The notes under the pieces: generated by a model
Seen by the model: only the letters and a program-made list of their open reading frames with translations
What the model was told of the DNA's origin: nothing
Database searches by the model: none
Program-made: the position numbers and the translations under genes
In this document: piece by piece, positions 18,483 to 26,974 of the stretch
How the letters are laid out: each line of letters begins with the position of its first letter
Position numbering within the stretch: position 1 is the stretch's first letter
From: Mycobacterium sp. UM_WGJ
GTDB taxonomy: Bacteria > Actinomycetota > Actinomycetes > Mycobacteriales > Mycobacteriaceae
NCBI RefSeq assembly: GCF_000455125.1
Contig: NZ_AUWR01000055.1
Span: 62,001 to 126,000, forward strand
Direction of reading: 5' to 3'
Length of the DNA stretch: 64,000 nt

Positions 18483-19004
18483 TTACCCGTCCAGCTCCAG
18501 CAGCCCGTCGGGCGGTTCGATCACCACAGTGTTGTCGGCCAGCGACACCGACGGCACGAACGCGGCGATGAACGGCACCAACAGTTCCCGGCCGTCAGTC
18601 CGCTTGATCGCCAGCAGCTCGCCGGCAGCCGTGTGCAGCACCTCGGTCACGGAGCCGATCTCCTCCCCCGCCACGGTGCGCACCTGCAGACCCTCGAGCT
18701 GATGGTCGTAGTAGGTGTCCGGCTCGGTGATCGGCGGAAGGTCGGCGGAGTCGACGACGAAAATGCTGCCGCGCAACGCGTCGGCACCGTCGCGGTCGCC
18801 GATCCCGGCCAACCGCACCAACAGACGTGCGCCATGAGGGCGAGCCGCCTCGACCACGTAGTCGCGTTGCGGCGCACCGGATTTACGGGCGTGCAACGTC
18901 GCACCCGGCGCGAACCTGAGCTCCGGATCGTCGGTTCGGACATCGACGACGATTTCGCCGCCGATGCCGTGGGCTTTGACCACCCGCCCGACCGTCAGCT
19001 CCAT
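18483..19004 (-). CDS. rimM: 16S rRNA processing protein RimM
   Basis: 173 residues. The N-terminal RimM barrel begins [19 protein letters not shown], and a C-terminal PRC-barrel holds YYDHQLEGL and [13 protein letters not shown]. It binds S19 and assists 30S head maturation. It lies between the KH protein and trmD in the same operon. Confidence 0.97.
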   Translation of the reverse strand: MELTVGRVVKAHGIGGEIVVDVRTDDPELRFAPGATLHARKSGAPQRDYVVEAARPHGARLLVRLAGIGDRDGADALRGSIFVVDSADLPPITEPDTYYDHQLEGLQVRTVAGEEIGSVTEVLHTAAGELLAIKRTDGRELLVPFIAAFVPSVSLADNTVVIEPPDGLLELDG

Positions 19005-19015
19005 GAGCCGGCCGA

Positions 19016-19258
19016 CTACCGGTCGGTGTCCACCACGTCCACGCGGATGCCGCGTCCACCGATACCGGCGACGAGGGTGCGCAACGCAGTGGCGGTGCGA
19101 CCGCCGCGACCGATTACCTTGCCCAGGTCGTCGGGGTGCACGTGCACCTCGACGGTGCGGCCGCGGCGGTTGGTCACCATGTCGACTCGTACGTCATCGG
19201 GGTTGTCGACGATGCCGCGCACCAGGTGCTCGACGGCGTCTGCCACTACGGCACTCAT
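19016..19258 (-). CDS. KH-domain RNA-binding protein (KhpA-like)
   Basis: 80 residues. A single type II KH domain with the GxxG loop in [17 protein letters not shown] near residues 43-59. It usually pairs with a Jag/KhpB partner to bind RNA. It lies 8 bases after rpsP in the same operon, as in Rv2908c. Confidence 0.95.
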   Translation of the reverse strand: MSAVVADAVEHLVRGIVDNPDDVRVDMVTNRRGRTVEVHVHPDDLGKVIGRGGRTATALRTLVAGIGGRGIRVDVVDTDR

Positions 19259-19266
19259 GGCCGCGG

Positions 19267-19767
19267 TCAGCTCTCGCTGGCCGACTCGGCGGCCTCAGCA
19301 GCGGGAGCCTCGGCGGCCTCGGCGGAAGCCTCAGCCTTCTCGTCAGCCTTGTCAGCCGCCTTCTCAGTCTTCTTGGCCGGCGCCTTCTTCTTCTTGGCGG
19401 TGGTGGCCTCGGTGGTCGGGCCACCCTCGGCCTCGGCCAGCGCAGCGTTGAACAGCTCCAGCTTGCTCGGCTTGGCCGGCTTGACCTTCAGGCGGCCCTC
19501 GGCGCCGGGCAGGCCCTTGAACTTCTGCCAGTCACCGGTGATCTTCAGCAGCTTGAGCACCGGCTCGGTGGGCTGGGCACCGACCGACAGCCAGTACTGG
19601 GCGCGCTCCGAGTCGATCTCGATCAGGCTCGGCTCTTCCTTCGGGTGGTAGCGACCGATGACCTCGATGGCGCGGCCGTCCCGGCGGGAGCGCGCGTCGG
19701 CAATCGCGATGCGGTACTGCGGATTGCGGATCTTACCGAGGCGGGTGAGCTTGATCTTGACAGCCAT
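19267..19767 (-). CDS. rpsP: 30S ribosomal protein S16 with long Ala/Lys/Glu tail
   Basis: 166 residues from the ATG at 19765-19767 ([19 protein letters not shown]). Residues 1-90 are S16 proper. The remaining 70 or so are a low-complexity Ala/Glu/Lys tail typical of mycobacterial S16. It is the first gene of the rpsP-khpA-rimM-trmD operon. An in-frame extension upstream has no S16 homology. Confidence 0.97.
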   Translation of the reverse strand: MAVKIKLTRLGKIRNPQYRIAIADARSRRDGRAIEVIGRYHPKEEPSLIEIDSERAQYWLSVGAQPTEPVLKLLKITGDWQKFKGLPGAEGRLKVKPAKPSKLELFNAALAEAEGGPTTEATTAKKKKAPAKKTEKAADKADEKAEASAEAAEAPAAEAAESASES

Positions 19768-19935
19768 GAATACTCCTGCGATATCACGCTGCAATTCAGC
19801 GATGTGGGCGGGATTGCCCACATCCGGTTTTGCCTCGCGTGGTTGTGTCACCCCGCGCGGAGCCCCAACAGGGTCGCGTCACACGGCGGACAGCCGCCCA
19901 TTGTGCCAGAAGCAGGCCGGTCAGCAGAAATCGCC

Positions 19936-20355
19936 TCAGGGCATCTTCTGGAAGCACTTGGTCTCGGAGCGCCGGCTCATCCGCCAACCGTCGGCGGTGC
20001 GGACGAACTCGTCGTCGTACCACAGCCCCACCAGCATCATCGGGTCATTCTCCCCGCTGAACACCATGGGATTGAAGCAGAAGGTGCGCGCGGTGGCGCC
20101 GTCGCCGTCGACGCGGATCGCCGGTAGCCCCAGCATGTGAGAGTAGGTGGCGAAATTGGGCAGCACCTCGGCCAGCCACGCCTTCACCTCCGGGAAGCGC
20201 CCATCGATGCCGCCCAAGGCGCGGTAGTCGATGTAGGCATCGGGGGTGAACACCGCGTCCAGACCGTCGAAGTTTCGGGTGTCGATCGCGGTCGAGTAGT
20301 CGACCAGCAGCTGCTGGATCTCCCAGCGGTCCAAAATTTCTTGTTGGCTCAGCAT
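19936..20355 (-). CDS. SnoaL-like / nuclear transport factor 2 fold protein (Rv2910c-type)
   Basis: 139 residues from the ATG at 20353-20355. It opens MLSQQEILDRWEIQQLLVDY and has the NTF2-like cone fold pattern: an N-terminal helix pair, YIDYRALGG, and beta strands with TARTFCFNPMVF and FVRTADGWRMSRR. Members include dehydratases, isomerases and hydrolases. The substrate is unknown. It is divergent from dacB2 with a 37-base gap, so the two share a promoter region. Confidence 0.85.
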   Translation of the reverse strand: MLSQQEILDRWEIQQLLVDYSTAIDTRNFDGLDAVFTPDAYIDYRALGGIDGRFPEVKAWLAEVLPNFATYSHMLGLPAIRVDGDGATARTFCFNPMVFSGENDPMMLVGLWYDDEFVRTADGWRMSRRSETKCFQKMP

Positions 20356-20392
20356 TCCTCGATTGAACACCACAGCGGTAAGGTAGGCCGCC

Positions 20393-21262
20393 ATGCGGAA
20401 AATCTTGGCCGCAATCGCGGCTCTCGCAACAGTGTTCGCCTCTCCCGCCGTGGCGGCCCACGCCGATGCTGCGCAGCCGCTCGGCTCGGCGCCGGTGCCG
20501 GTCGGCCCCGCCCCGAACTGGCTCATCGCTGACCTGGATTCCGGGCAGGTGCTCGCCGAGCAGAACGGCTACGCCGCGACTCCCCCGGCCAGCACGATCA
20601 AGGTCCTGCTGGCATTGGTGGTGCTCGACGAACTGAACCTCGAGGACACCATGGTCGCCACCCCGGCCGACACCCACGTGGAGTGCAATTGTGTCGGGGT
20701 CAAGGCCGACCACAGTTACACCGCGCGGCAGCTGCTGGAAGGCCTGCTGCTGGTTTCGGGCAACGACGCCGCCAACGCGCTGGCGGACATGCTCGGCGGG
20801 CCCGAGTTGGCGGTGGCGAAGATGAACGCCAAGGCCGCTGCGGTCGGCGCGACCGCCACCCACGCCAGTACCCCGTCCGGGCTAGACGGCCCCGGCGGTC
20901 CGGGCGCCAGCACCCCGCACGACCTGGCGGCCATCTTCCGGGCGGCGATGGCCAACCCGGTGTTCGCCGAGATCACCGCGCAGCCCGCCGCGACGTTCCC
21001 GACCGATTCCGGGGAGCGTCCGATCGTGAATATGAACGAGCTGCTGGCCCGGTATCCGGGGGCGTTCGGCGGCAAGACCGGCTTCACCGATGCTGCCCGC
21101 AAGACCTATGTCGGCGGAGCGTCCCGCGACGGCCGGCGGCTGGTGGTCGCGATGATGTACGGGCTGATCCATGAGGGCGGGCCGACCTATTGGGACCAGG
21201 CGGCGGCCCTACTGGACTGGGGTTTCGCACAGTCTCCGATGTCGAGTGTCGGCTCGCTCTAG
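20393..21262 (+). CDS. dacB2: D-alanyl-D-alanine carboxypeptidase (penicillin-binding protein)
   Basis: 289 residues. A Sec signal peptide (residues 1-25, ending AHA) is followed by an S11 peptidase domain. The active site shows Ser67-x-x-Lys70 (STIK), the SGN motif in LLVSGNDAAN and KTG in FGGKTGFT. It trims the terminal D-Ala of peptidoglycan pentapeptides outside the membrane. There is no long C-terminal anchor. Matches Rv2911. Confidence 0.95.
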   Translation: MRKILAAIAALATVFASPAVAAHADAAQPLGSAPVPVGPAPNWLIADLDSGQVLAEQNGYAATPPASTIKVLLALVVLDELNLEDTMVATPADTHVECNCVGVKADHSYTARQLLEGLLLVSGNDAANALADMLGGPELAVAKMNAKAAAVGATATHASTPSGLDGPGGPGASTPHDLAAIFRAAMANPVFAEITAQPAATFPTDSGERPIVNMNELLARYPGAFGGKTGFTDAARKTYVGGASRDGRRLVVAMMYGLIHEGGPTYWDQAAALLDWGFAQSPMSSVGSL

Positions 21263-21330
21263 ACCCGCGACTGGGCAGGGTTGTCCGGCATCCCCAGTTC
21301 GGGCCGAATAACTCTGCACGCTCAGCGGAG

Positions 21331-22398
21331 TCAATACACCCGGCCGCGCAGCATCACCAGGTCGGGACGCCCGAGCACCTCGGGGCCGCTGCGCGGGTCG
21401 TCGGCGAAACACACCAGGTCGGCCGAAGCGCCATGCTCCAGCACCGGTGCCCCCAGCCAGCGCCGGGCATCCCAGCAGGCCGCGCCCAGTGCCTCAGTGC
21501 GACTGAGGCCCACCTGGGACAGCGCGTCCACCTCATCGGCGATCCGGCCGTGGGCCACCATGCCGCCCGCGTCGGTACCGGCGTAGATCGGCACCCCGGC
21601 TTCGCGGGCCGCACCGATCCGTGATCGGCAGGTGGCGTGCAGCGCGCGCATGTGTGCGGCGTAGGTCGGGTACTTGGCCGCCGAGTCGGCGATCCCGGGG
21701 AAGTTGTCGATATTGATCAGCGTCGGCACCAGGGCGGTGCCGTTGGCCAGCATCATCGCGATGATGTCGTCGGTGATGCCGGTGCCGTGCTCGATGCAGT
21801 CGATGCCGGCGTTGATCAGGCCGGGCAGCGCCTCCTCGCCGAAGACGTGCGCGGTGACCCGGGCGCCGTTGGCGTGCGCGGCATCGATGGCCGACTTCAA
21901 CACGTCGTCGGACCACAGCGGCGCAAGATCACCCACACCCCGGTCGATCCAGTCCCCTACCAGCTTCACCCAGCCGTCGCCCCGAACCGCTTGGGCAGCA
22001 ACGGCTTCCGGAAGCCGATCCTCGTCATCGACGTTGATCGGCAGCCCGGGAATATAGCGCTTGGTCCGGGCGAGGTGCTGCCCGGCGCGGATGATGCGCG
22101 GCAGGTCGGCACGGTCGTCGAATGCGCGGGTGTCGACCGGTGAGCCCGCGTCACGGATCAGCAGGACCCCGGCGCGGCGTTCGGTCTCCGCTTGGCGCAC
22201 CGCCTCGTCGACGTCCACCGGACCACCGGGCCCGATCCCGACGTGACAGTGCGCGTCGACCAGGCCCGGGATGATCCAGCCGTCGGAGAAGACGGTGTCG
22301 GCGCCATCGACCGGCTCGAGGCTGATCGCGCCGTCGACGATCCAGTATTCGACAAGCTGTTCGTCGGGCAGCCCGCGACCGGAAACGTGGAGCGCCAA
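21331..22398 (-). CDS. Amidohydrolase family protein (Rv2915c-type)
   Basis: 355 residues from a TTG at 22398, two bases after the ffh stop. The TIM-barrel metal site shows HCHVG after GLVDA, THVFGEEA, EHGTG and AGTDAGGM, all typical of imidazolonepropionase/prolidase-like amidohydrolases. It hydrolyses an amide or cyclic amide with a metal centre; the substrate is unknown. The intervening pknI and Rv2912c-2913c genes of M. tuberculosis are absent here. Confidence 0.88.
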   Translation of the reverse strand: MALHVSGRGLPDEQLVEYWIVDGAISLEPVDGADTVFSDGWIIPGLVDAHCHVGIGPGGPVDVDEAVRQAETERRAGVLLIRDAGSPVDTRAFDDRADLPRIIRAGQHLARTKRYIPGLPINVDDEDRLPEAVAAQAVRGDGWVKLVGDWIDRGVGDLAPLWSDDVLKSAIDAAHANGARVTAHVFGEEALPGLINAGIDCIEHGTGITDDIIAMMLANGTALVPTLINIDNFPGIADSAAKYPTYAAHMRALHATCRSRIGAAREAGVPIYAGTDAGGMVAHGRIADEVDALSQVGLSRTEALGAACWDARRWLGAPVLEHGASADLVCFADDPRSGPEVLGRPDLVMLRGRVY

Positions 22399-22399
22399 A

Positions 22400-23950
22400 T
22401 TACTTCTGGCCCGGGAAGTTCAGCTTGGACAGGTCGAAGTCGGCCAGCCCGGGAGGCAGCTCGTTGAGGCCTTCGGGCATCTGCGACAGGTCGGGGAAAC
22501 CGGCGGGCATGCCGGGGCCGAACAGCCCCCTCGACTTCGGTGGGGTCGGGCCGCGGCCCTTGCCCTTCTTGCCGGCCTTACCCTTGGCTTTGCGGTTGGA
22601 GCTCTTGCGGCCCAGCCCGGGCAGGCCCATCCCGCCCATCATCGACGACATCATTTTGCGGGCCTCAAAGAACCGGTCGACGAGCTGGTTGACCTCCGAG
22701 ACGCTGACGCCCGAGCCGTTGGCGATCCGCAGCCGCCGGGAGGCGTTGATGATCTTCGGGTCAGCCCGCTCGGCCGGTGTCATGCCGCGGATGATGGCCT
22801 GCAGACGGTCCAGCTGGCTGTCGTCGACGGCGGCCAGCGCGTCCTTCATCTGGCCGGCTCCGGGCAGCATGCCCAGCAGGTTGCCGATCGGGCCCATCTT
22901 GCGGATCGCCAGCATCTGCTCGAGGAAGTCTTCCAGCGTGAGCTCGCCGGAACCGATCTTGGCTGCTGCCTCTTCGGCCTTGCGGGCGTCGAAGACCTGT
23001 TCGGCCTGCTCGATCAAGCTGAGCACGTCGCCCATGCCCAGGATGCGGCTGGCCATCCGGTCGGGGTGGAAGACGTCGAAGTCTTCCAGCTTCTCGCCGG
23101 TGGAGGCGAACAGGATGGGCGCGCCGGTGACTTCCCGGACCGACAGTGCGGCACCACCTCGGGCGTCTCCGTCGAGCTTGGTGAGTACCACCCCGGTGAA
23201 GCCCACGCCCTCGCGGAATGCATCGGCGGTGGTGACGGCGTCCTGGCCGATCATGGCGTCTAGGACGAACAACACCTCGTCGGGCTGCACCGCATCGCGG
23301 ATGGCCGCGGCCTGGGCCATCATCTCCTCATCGATGCCCAGGCGCCCGGCGGTGTCGACGACGACGACGTCGAAGTGCTTGGCCTCGGCTTCGGCCAGGC
23401 CGGCTGCGGCCACGGCGACCGGGTCGCCGGGGGTGCCGGTATCGCCGGCGACCGAAGTCCCGGGGTGCGGGGCGAACACCGTGACTCCGGCGCGCTCCCC
23501 GACGACCTGCAACTGGTTGACCGCTCCCGGGCGTTGCAGGTCGCAGGCCACCAGCAGCGGGGTGTGGCCCTGGCCGCGCAGCCAGGTGGCCAGCTTGCCG
23601 GCGAGCGTGGTCTTTCCCGCGCCCTGCAGACCGGCCAGCATGATCACCGTGGGCGGGGTCTTGGCGAACACCAGCTGCCGGGTCTGTCCGCCGAGGATGC
23701 CGATGAGCTCCTCATTGACGATCTTGACGACCTGCTGAGCCGGGTTGAGCGCACCAGAGACCTCGGCGCCCTTGGCCCGGTCCTTGACCCGGCCGATGAA
23801 CGCGCGCACCACCGGCAACGAGACATCGGCCTCCAGCAGGGCCAGCCGGATCTCGCGGGCAGTGGCGTCGATATCGGCGTCCGTGAGACGGCCCTTGCTA
23901 CGCAGCCCCTGCAGGGCCCCGGTCAACCGGTCGGAGAGGGATTCAAACAC
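22400..23950 (-). CDS. ffh: Signal recognition particle protein Ffh
   Basis: 516 residues. N domain, then a G domain with GLQGAGKTTLAGKLA, DTAGRLGID and TKLDGDARGG. The Met-rich M domain contains GMTPAERADPKIINASRRLR and FEARKMMSSMMGG, which binds 4.5S RNA and signal sequences. It targets membrane proteins with FtsY, which is also in this window. The C-terminus is Lys/Gly-rich. Confidence 0.98.
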   Translation of the reverse strand: MFESLSDRLTGALQGLRSKGRLTDADIDATAREIRLALLEADVSLPVVRAFIGRVKDRAKGAEVSGALNPAQQVVKIVNEELIGILGGQTRQLVFAKTPPTVIMLAGLQGAGKTTLAGKLATWLRGQGHTPLLVACDLQRPGAVNQLQVVGERAGVTVFAPHPGTSVAGDTGTPGDPVAVAAAGLAEAEAKHFDVVVVDTAGRLGIDEEMMAQAAAIRDAVQPDEVLFVLDAMIGQDAVTTADAFREGVGFTGVVLTKLDGDARGGAALSVREVTGAPILFASTGEKLEDFDVFHPDRMASRILGMGDVLSLIEQAEQVFDARKAEEAAAKIGSGELTLEDFLEQMLAIRKMGPIGNLLGMLPGAGQMKDALAAVDDSQLDRLQAIIRGMTPAERADPKIINASRRLRIANGSGVSVSEVNQLVDRFFEARKMMSSMMGGMGLPGLGRKSSNRKAKGKAGKKGKGRGPTPPKSRGLFGPGMPAGFPDLSQMPEGLNELPPGLADFDLSKLNFPGQK

Positions 23951-24289
23951 GCCGCCAGCCTATATCTGCTCACGACGGGCGCGGGCGGGCCAACGTGACA
24001 TCGGGTGATCCAAGCGGGCGGCTGGCCGCCGCCACGAGCGACAACCGCGGCTCGCGAATTGTAACCGCAGCGTTAGATAAATTGCACAGTTAATGCCGCA
24101 ATTCTCATCCGTTAAACGGCCGTTTCAGAGCTTTCACAACCCGCCTATTTCCGTTAAGGATTCGCACTCGGCCGCTAAGAAAAAGTTACCGATCTACTTA
24201 GACTCTCCGATTCCTGCAATGCTTCAGGACATCGAAGACCGGCCCGTCGGACCATCCCATTGTGGCCCGATTTTCTGCGAGGAGGATGC
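23951..24289. promoter_or_regulatory. AT-richer intergenic region upstream of the PE/PPE pair
   Basis: 339 bases between ffh and the PE gene, with no credible coding region. Composition falls: 24061-24120 has 27 G+C of 60. A perfect palindrome AAACGGCCGTTT lies at 24114-24125 and a TAGACT hexamer at 24199-24204 could be a -10 box. A GAGGAGG ribosome-binding site precedes the PE ATG. Confidence 0.4.
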
Positions 24290-25105
24290 ATGTCATTTGT
24301 GAAAACACTCCCTGAAGCAATGACGCATGCGGCGGGCCAACTCGCAGGTATCGGAGAAGCATTGTCCGCCGAAAGCGGCGCGGCGGCGATCCCGACCACC
24401 GTCATCGCGCCCGCTGGCACCGACCCGGTCTCTGCGCTGCAGGCCGCGCTCTTCGCGACCTACGGGAACCTCTATCAGTCGATCAGCGAACAGGCGGCAG
24501 CCGTTCACCAGCAGTTGGTGCAGGTCCTGGGACAGAATGCTGCGGCCTACGGCACCGCAGAGGCAACCAATCAGGCGACGTCCTCGATGGACTCGGGGCT
24601 CCAGTGGTTCTTGACCAACATCCTGGGTGTGCCGTCGAGCGGCAGTTCTTCGGTGTTGTCCAGCAACCTGGCCAACATCGGCAACGTGGGGTTGGGCAAC
24701 TGGGCTTCGGCCGGCTCGGCCGTGCTTGGTCTGGCCGGTGGTGGTCTTCTCGACTTCCCCGAAGAGATCGCCGCCGAGGGAGCCGCCGGCCTTATGGGCT
24801 ACGAGGCACCTGCGACCATGGCCGGCGTCGGCGCGATGCCGGTGGCGGCCGGGATGGCCCAGGCCACCACGGTCGGCTCATTGTCTGCACCGCCCAGCTG
24901 GGGCACCGAGCCGGTGGCGGCCGCTGCCCCCGCCCGATTGGCGGCGGCGACTACCAGCATGGCCACCCCGCATTCCGTGCCCACCATGGCCGCCGTGCCG
25001 GCAGCCATGGCCGCAGCCGGTGCCGGCGATCGCGGCGTCGGGAGATTCGGCGCACCGCGGTATGGGGTCAAGCGCACTGTCATGCCCAAGCCGACGGCCG
25101 TTTAG
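24290..25105 (+). CDS. PE family protein with a PPE-SVP-like C-terminal tail
   Basis: 271 residues from the ATG after GAGGAGG. The N-terminal PE domain (about 1-95) has Pro8-Glu9 and the export signal Y-x3-E at Tyr87/Glu91 (YGTAE), which directs ESX (type VII) secretion. After a Gly/Ser linker, residues 195-204 read VGSLSAPPSW and 256-266 PRYGVKRTVMP, which are hallmarks of the C-termini of PPE-SVP proteins. It precedes a PPE gene by 35 bases, the classic PE-PPE pair arrangement. Confidence 0.85.
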   Translation: MSFVKTLPEAMTHAAGQLAGIGEALSAESGAAAIPTTVIAPAGTDPVSALQAALFATYGNLYQSISEQAAAVHQQLVQVLGQNAAAYGTAEATNQATSSMDSGLQWFLTNILGVPSSGSSSVLSSNLANIGNVGLGNWASAGSAVLGLAGGGLLDFPEEIAAEGAAGLMGYEAPATMAGVGAMPVAAGMAQATTVGSLSAPPSWGTEPVAAAAPARLAAATTSMATPHSVPTMAAVPAAMAAAGAGDRGVGRFGAPRYGVKRTVMPKPTAV

Positions 25106-25140
25106 CAACCCGCCCCACCAACGAGAAGGGGAATACAGAT

Positions 25141-26325
25141 ATGTCGTTCGATTTTGGAGCACTACCCCCGGAGATCGTGTCCGCGTGGATGTACAGCGGA
25201 GCCGGTTCCGGTCCGCTGATGTCAGCCGCCTCGGCATGGGGCGGCCTGGCCGCGGAGCTGGAGGCATCGGCGGCGGCGGCGCAGTTGGTGATCTCCGAGC
25301 TGGCCGGCGAAGAGTGGACAGGGCCGGCGTCAGCGGCAATGACCAGCGCCGTCACTCCCTATCTCACGTGGCTACACGCCACCTCGACAGCCGCCTACCA
25401 GGCCAGTTCGCAGGCAATGGCCTCGGCAGGAGCATTCGAGGCCGCCCGCGCGGCCGTGGTGTCTCCCGCGATCATCGCCGCCAACCGGGCGCTGCTGGCG
25501 ACCCTGGTCGCGTCGAATTTCCTGGGAGTGAACACCCCGGCGATATTGGCCACCGAGGCGCACTACATGGAGATGTGGGCCCAGGACACCTTGGCCATGT
25601 TCGGCTACAGCACCGCGTCGTCCAGCGCTGCCGCGCTGACCCCGATGACTCCGGCGCCGCAGACCACCAATCCGATCGGGGCGGCGGTCGCCACGGCCGG
25701 CAGTGCCACCGGTGGGCTCCAGCAGGAGCTGGCCCAAACGCTTGCCTCGCTACAGGGCGCAGTGCAGGGGCTCCTGTCGCCTTTCGTAGCAGCGGATGGG
25801 TCGCTCGGCCCCGTCGCAAACGCGGTCGACCTGTTTCTCGGAACACCGCTGTTCGCCAATGCCATTAACGGCGGTGTGAACACAGCGGCCTGGTTTGTCG
25901 CCACCGCCATACCGACGGCGGTATCGCTGGGCCACACGCTCGCGCTCGCGGGTCCGGCCAGCCTGGCATCCGACGTCTCGGGCATGGACGGCCTTGCGGC
26001 GGGACTGGGCTCGGGAGTCTTGGCGGGCATGACTCCACCGGTGGGGGCGCTGACTGCGGCCGGAACGCCGGTGCTGGCAGGACTGGGCCAGGCGTCCACG
26101 ATGGGCGGGATGTCAGTGCCGGCCGGCTGGTCGGCCACGGCAGGCACGCAGCTCGCCGCATCGACGGGGTCCGGCTGGACGGTTGCCGCGGAAGAGACTG
26201 CAGGCATGCACGCCGTGCCGGCAGGAATGGCTCCGATGGGCGCCGGCGGACGTGGCGGCCTCGGGTCGGGCGGCCCCCGTTACGGCTTCAAACCTACGGT
26301 GATGCCAAAACAGGTGCTGGTATGA
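25141..26325 (+). CDS. PPE family protein, SVP subgroup
   Basis: 394 residues. The N-terminal PPE domain (1-180) has Pro9-Pro10-Glu11 and the W-T-G turn at 59-61. The C-terminal part carries GGMSVPAGW near residue 325, the SVP motif, and ends with RYGFKPTVMPK. It should pair with the upstream PE protein as a helical heterodimer exported by an ESX system; no ESX genes lie in this window. The real start is the ATG at 25141; upstream in-frame sequence is out-of-frame PE coding. Confidence 0.92.
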   Translation: MSFDFGALPPEIVSAWMYSGAGSGPLMSAASAWGGLAAELEASAAAAQLVISELAGEEWTGPASAAMTSAVTPYLTWLHATSTAAYQASSQAMASAGAFEAARAAVVSPAIIAANRALLATLVASNFLGVNTPAILATEAHYMEMWAQDTLAMFGYSTASSSAAALTPMTPAPQTTNPIGAAVATAGSATGGLQQELAQTLASLQGAVQGLLSPFVAADGSLGPVANAVDLFLGTPLFANAINGGVNTAAWFVATAIPTAVSLGHTLALAGPASLASDVSGMDGLAAGLGSGVLAGMTPPVGALTAAGTPVLAGLGQASTMGGMSVPAGWSATAGTQLAASTGSGWTVAAEETAGMHAVPAGMAPMGAGGRGGLGSGGPRYGFKPTVMPKQVLV

Positions 26326-26629
26326 GGCCGGGTGCGCTCTCTTGATCGCCGGCGATGGCGGGAGCCCCGTCGAGCCGCGCCTCAGGAGGGCGCACCGCGT
26401 GCTTCCGACGGTCACCGGGGCAGGTACGTCCGCGGATGCAGCCGCAGTTGAGGCCGATGATGCAGGCCTGGGGGCAGGCCGCGGTCACACCCGAAGGGGG
26501 GGCAACACCACTAATAGGGGCAGGCGACGCCTGCGCGATGCCGGTTGCTCCGGCTCCGGTAAACCCGACTACCAAAGCTGCGCCTGCTGCACCCAGTAAC
26601 GTGGCCGCCATCCTGCCGAAGCGTCTCAT
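26294..26629 (-). CDS. Small secreted cysteine-rich protein, unknown
   Basis: 111 residues from the ATG at 26627-26629, preceded by AGGGA at a good distance. Residues 1-34 are a clear signal peptide (Arg-rich start, long Ala/Gly/Val core, ending AQA). The mature part has five cysteines at 52, 56, 62, 64 and 70, then a Pro/Ala-rich tail. It overlaps the end of the PPE gene by 32 bases on the opposite strand. I do not recognise a family. The ORF could be spurious, but the signal peptide and ribosome-binding site support it. Confidence 0.5.
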   Translation of the reverse strand: MRRFGRMAATLLGAAGAALVVGFTGAGATGIAQASPAPISGVAPPSGVTAACPQACIIGLNCGCIRGRTCPGDRRKHAVRPPEARLDGAPAIAGDQESAPGLIPAPVLASP

Positions 26630-26974
26630 CGCAATCCCTATGTTTCGTCCGTGTTTCACCCCCTTCACACAACGTACTTATCGTTCCTGACATACATCTG
26701 AATCTTCCTGGCATGCGCCTGAGTCTCTGCAGCCCGCTTGCCCCCCGCCGTCCGCCGCCGGCGGACGAAACCGACCCTTGGCGTGACCATCGATAATCGC
26801 CACTGAATTCCGCAACCGTATTCCCGGCAATAACTCGACTTATAATTTACCCAAGGGAAAATTTTGATCGAATGGCAGGGATATAGGCGCCTCGACAAGA
26901 TCAGAATTCAGCACGCGAGAAGGGCTAGACCAAACGCGACAGGGCTGGCGCAAAGATTGGCTTCCTCGAGGGCG
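26630..26974. other. AT-richer intergenic region between the small secreted protein and truncated glnD
   Basis: 345 bases. Composition drops locally: 26821-26880 has 24 G+C of 60. The hairpin GTCCGCC-GCC-GGCGGAC occupies 26750-26766. No homology to the missing GlnD C-terminus could be recognised in any frame. The deletion breakpoint of glnD is presumably here. Confidence 0.4.
26750..26766. terminator. GC-rich hairpin
   Basis: GTCCGCC-GCC-GGCGGAC is a perfect 7-base stem. It could terminate the truncated glnD transcript, which ends about 210 bases away, or be regulatory for the small secreted protein. Confidence 0.3.

Noticed and set aside
26665-26898. 77-codon minus-strand frame in the AT-richer gap
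   Set aside because: No ribosome-binding site, odd composition and no homology; treated as non-coding.
26870-26974. Possible continuation of GlnD beyond its stop
   Set aside because: A weak resemblance in one frame (a DLVEA-like string) is too short and is interrupted; not supported as a frameshift remnant.
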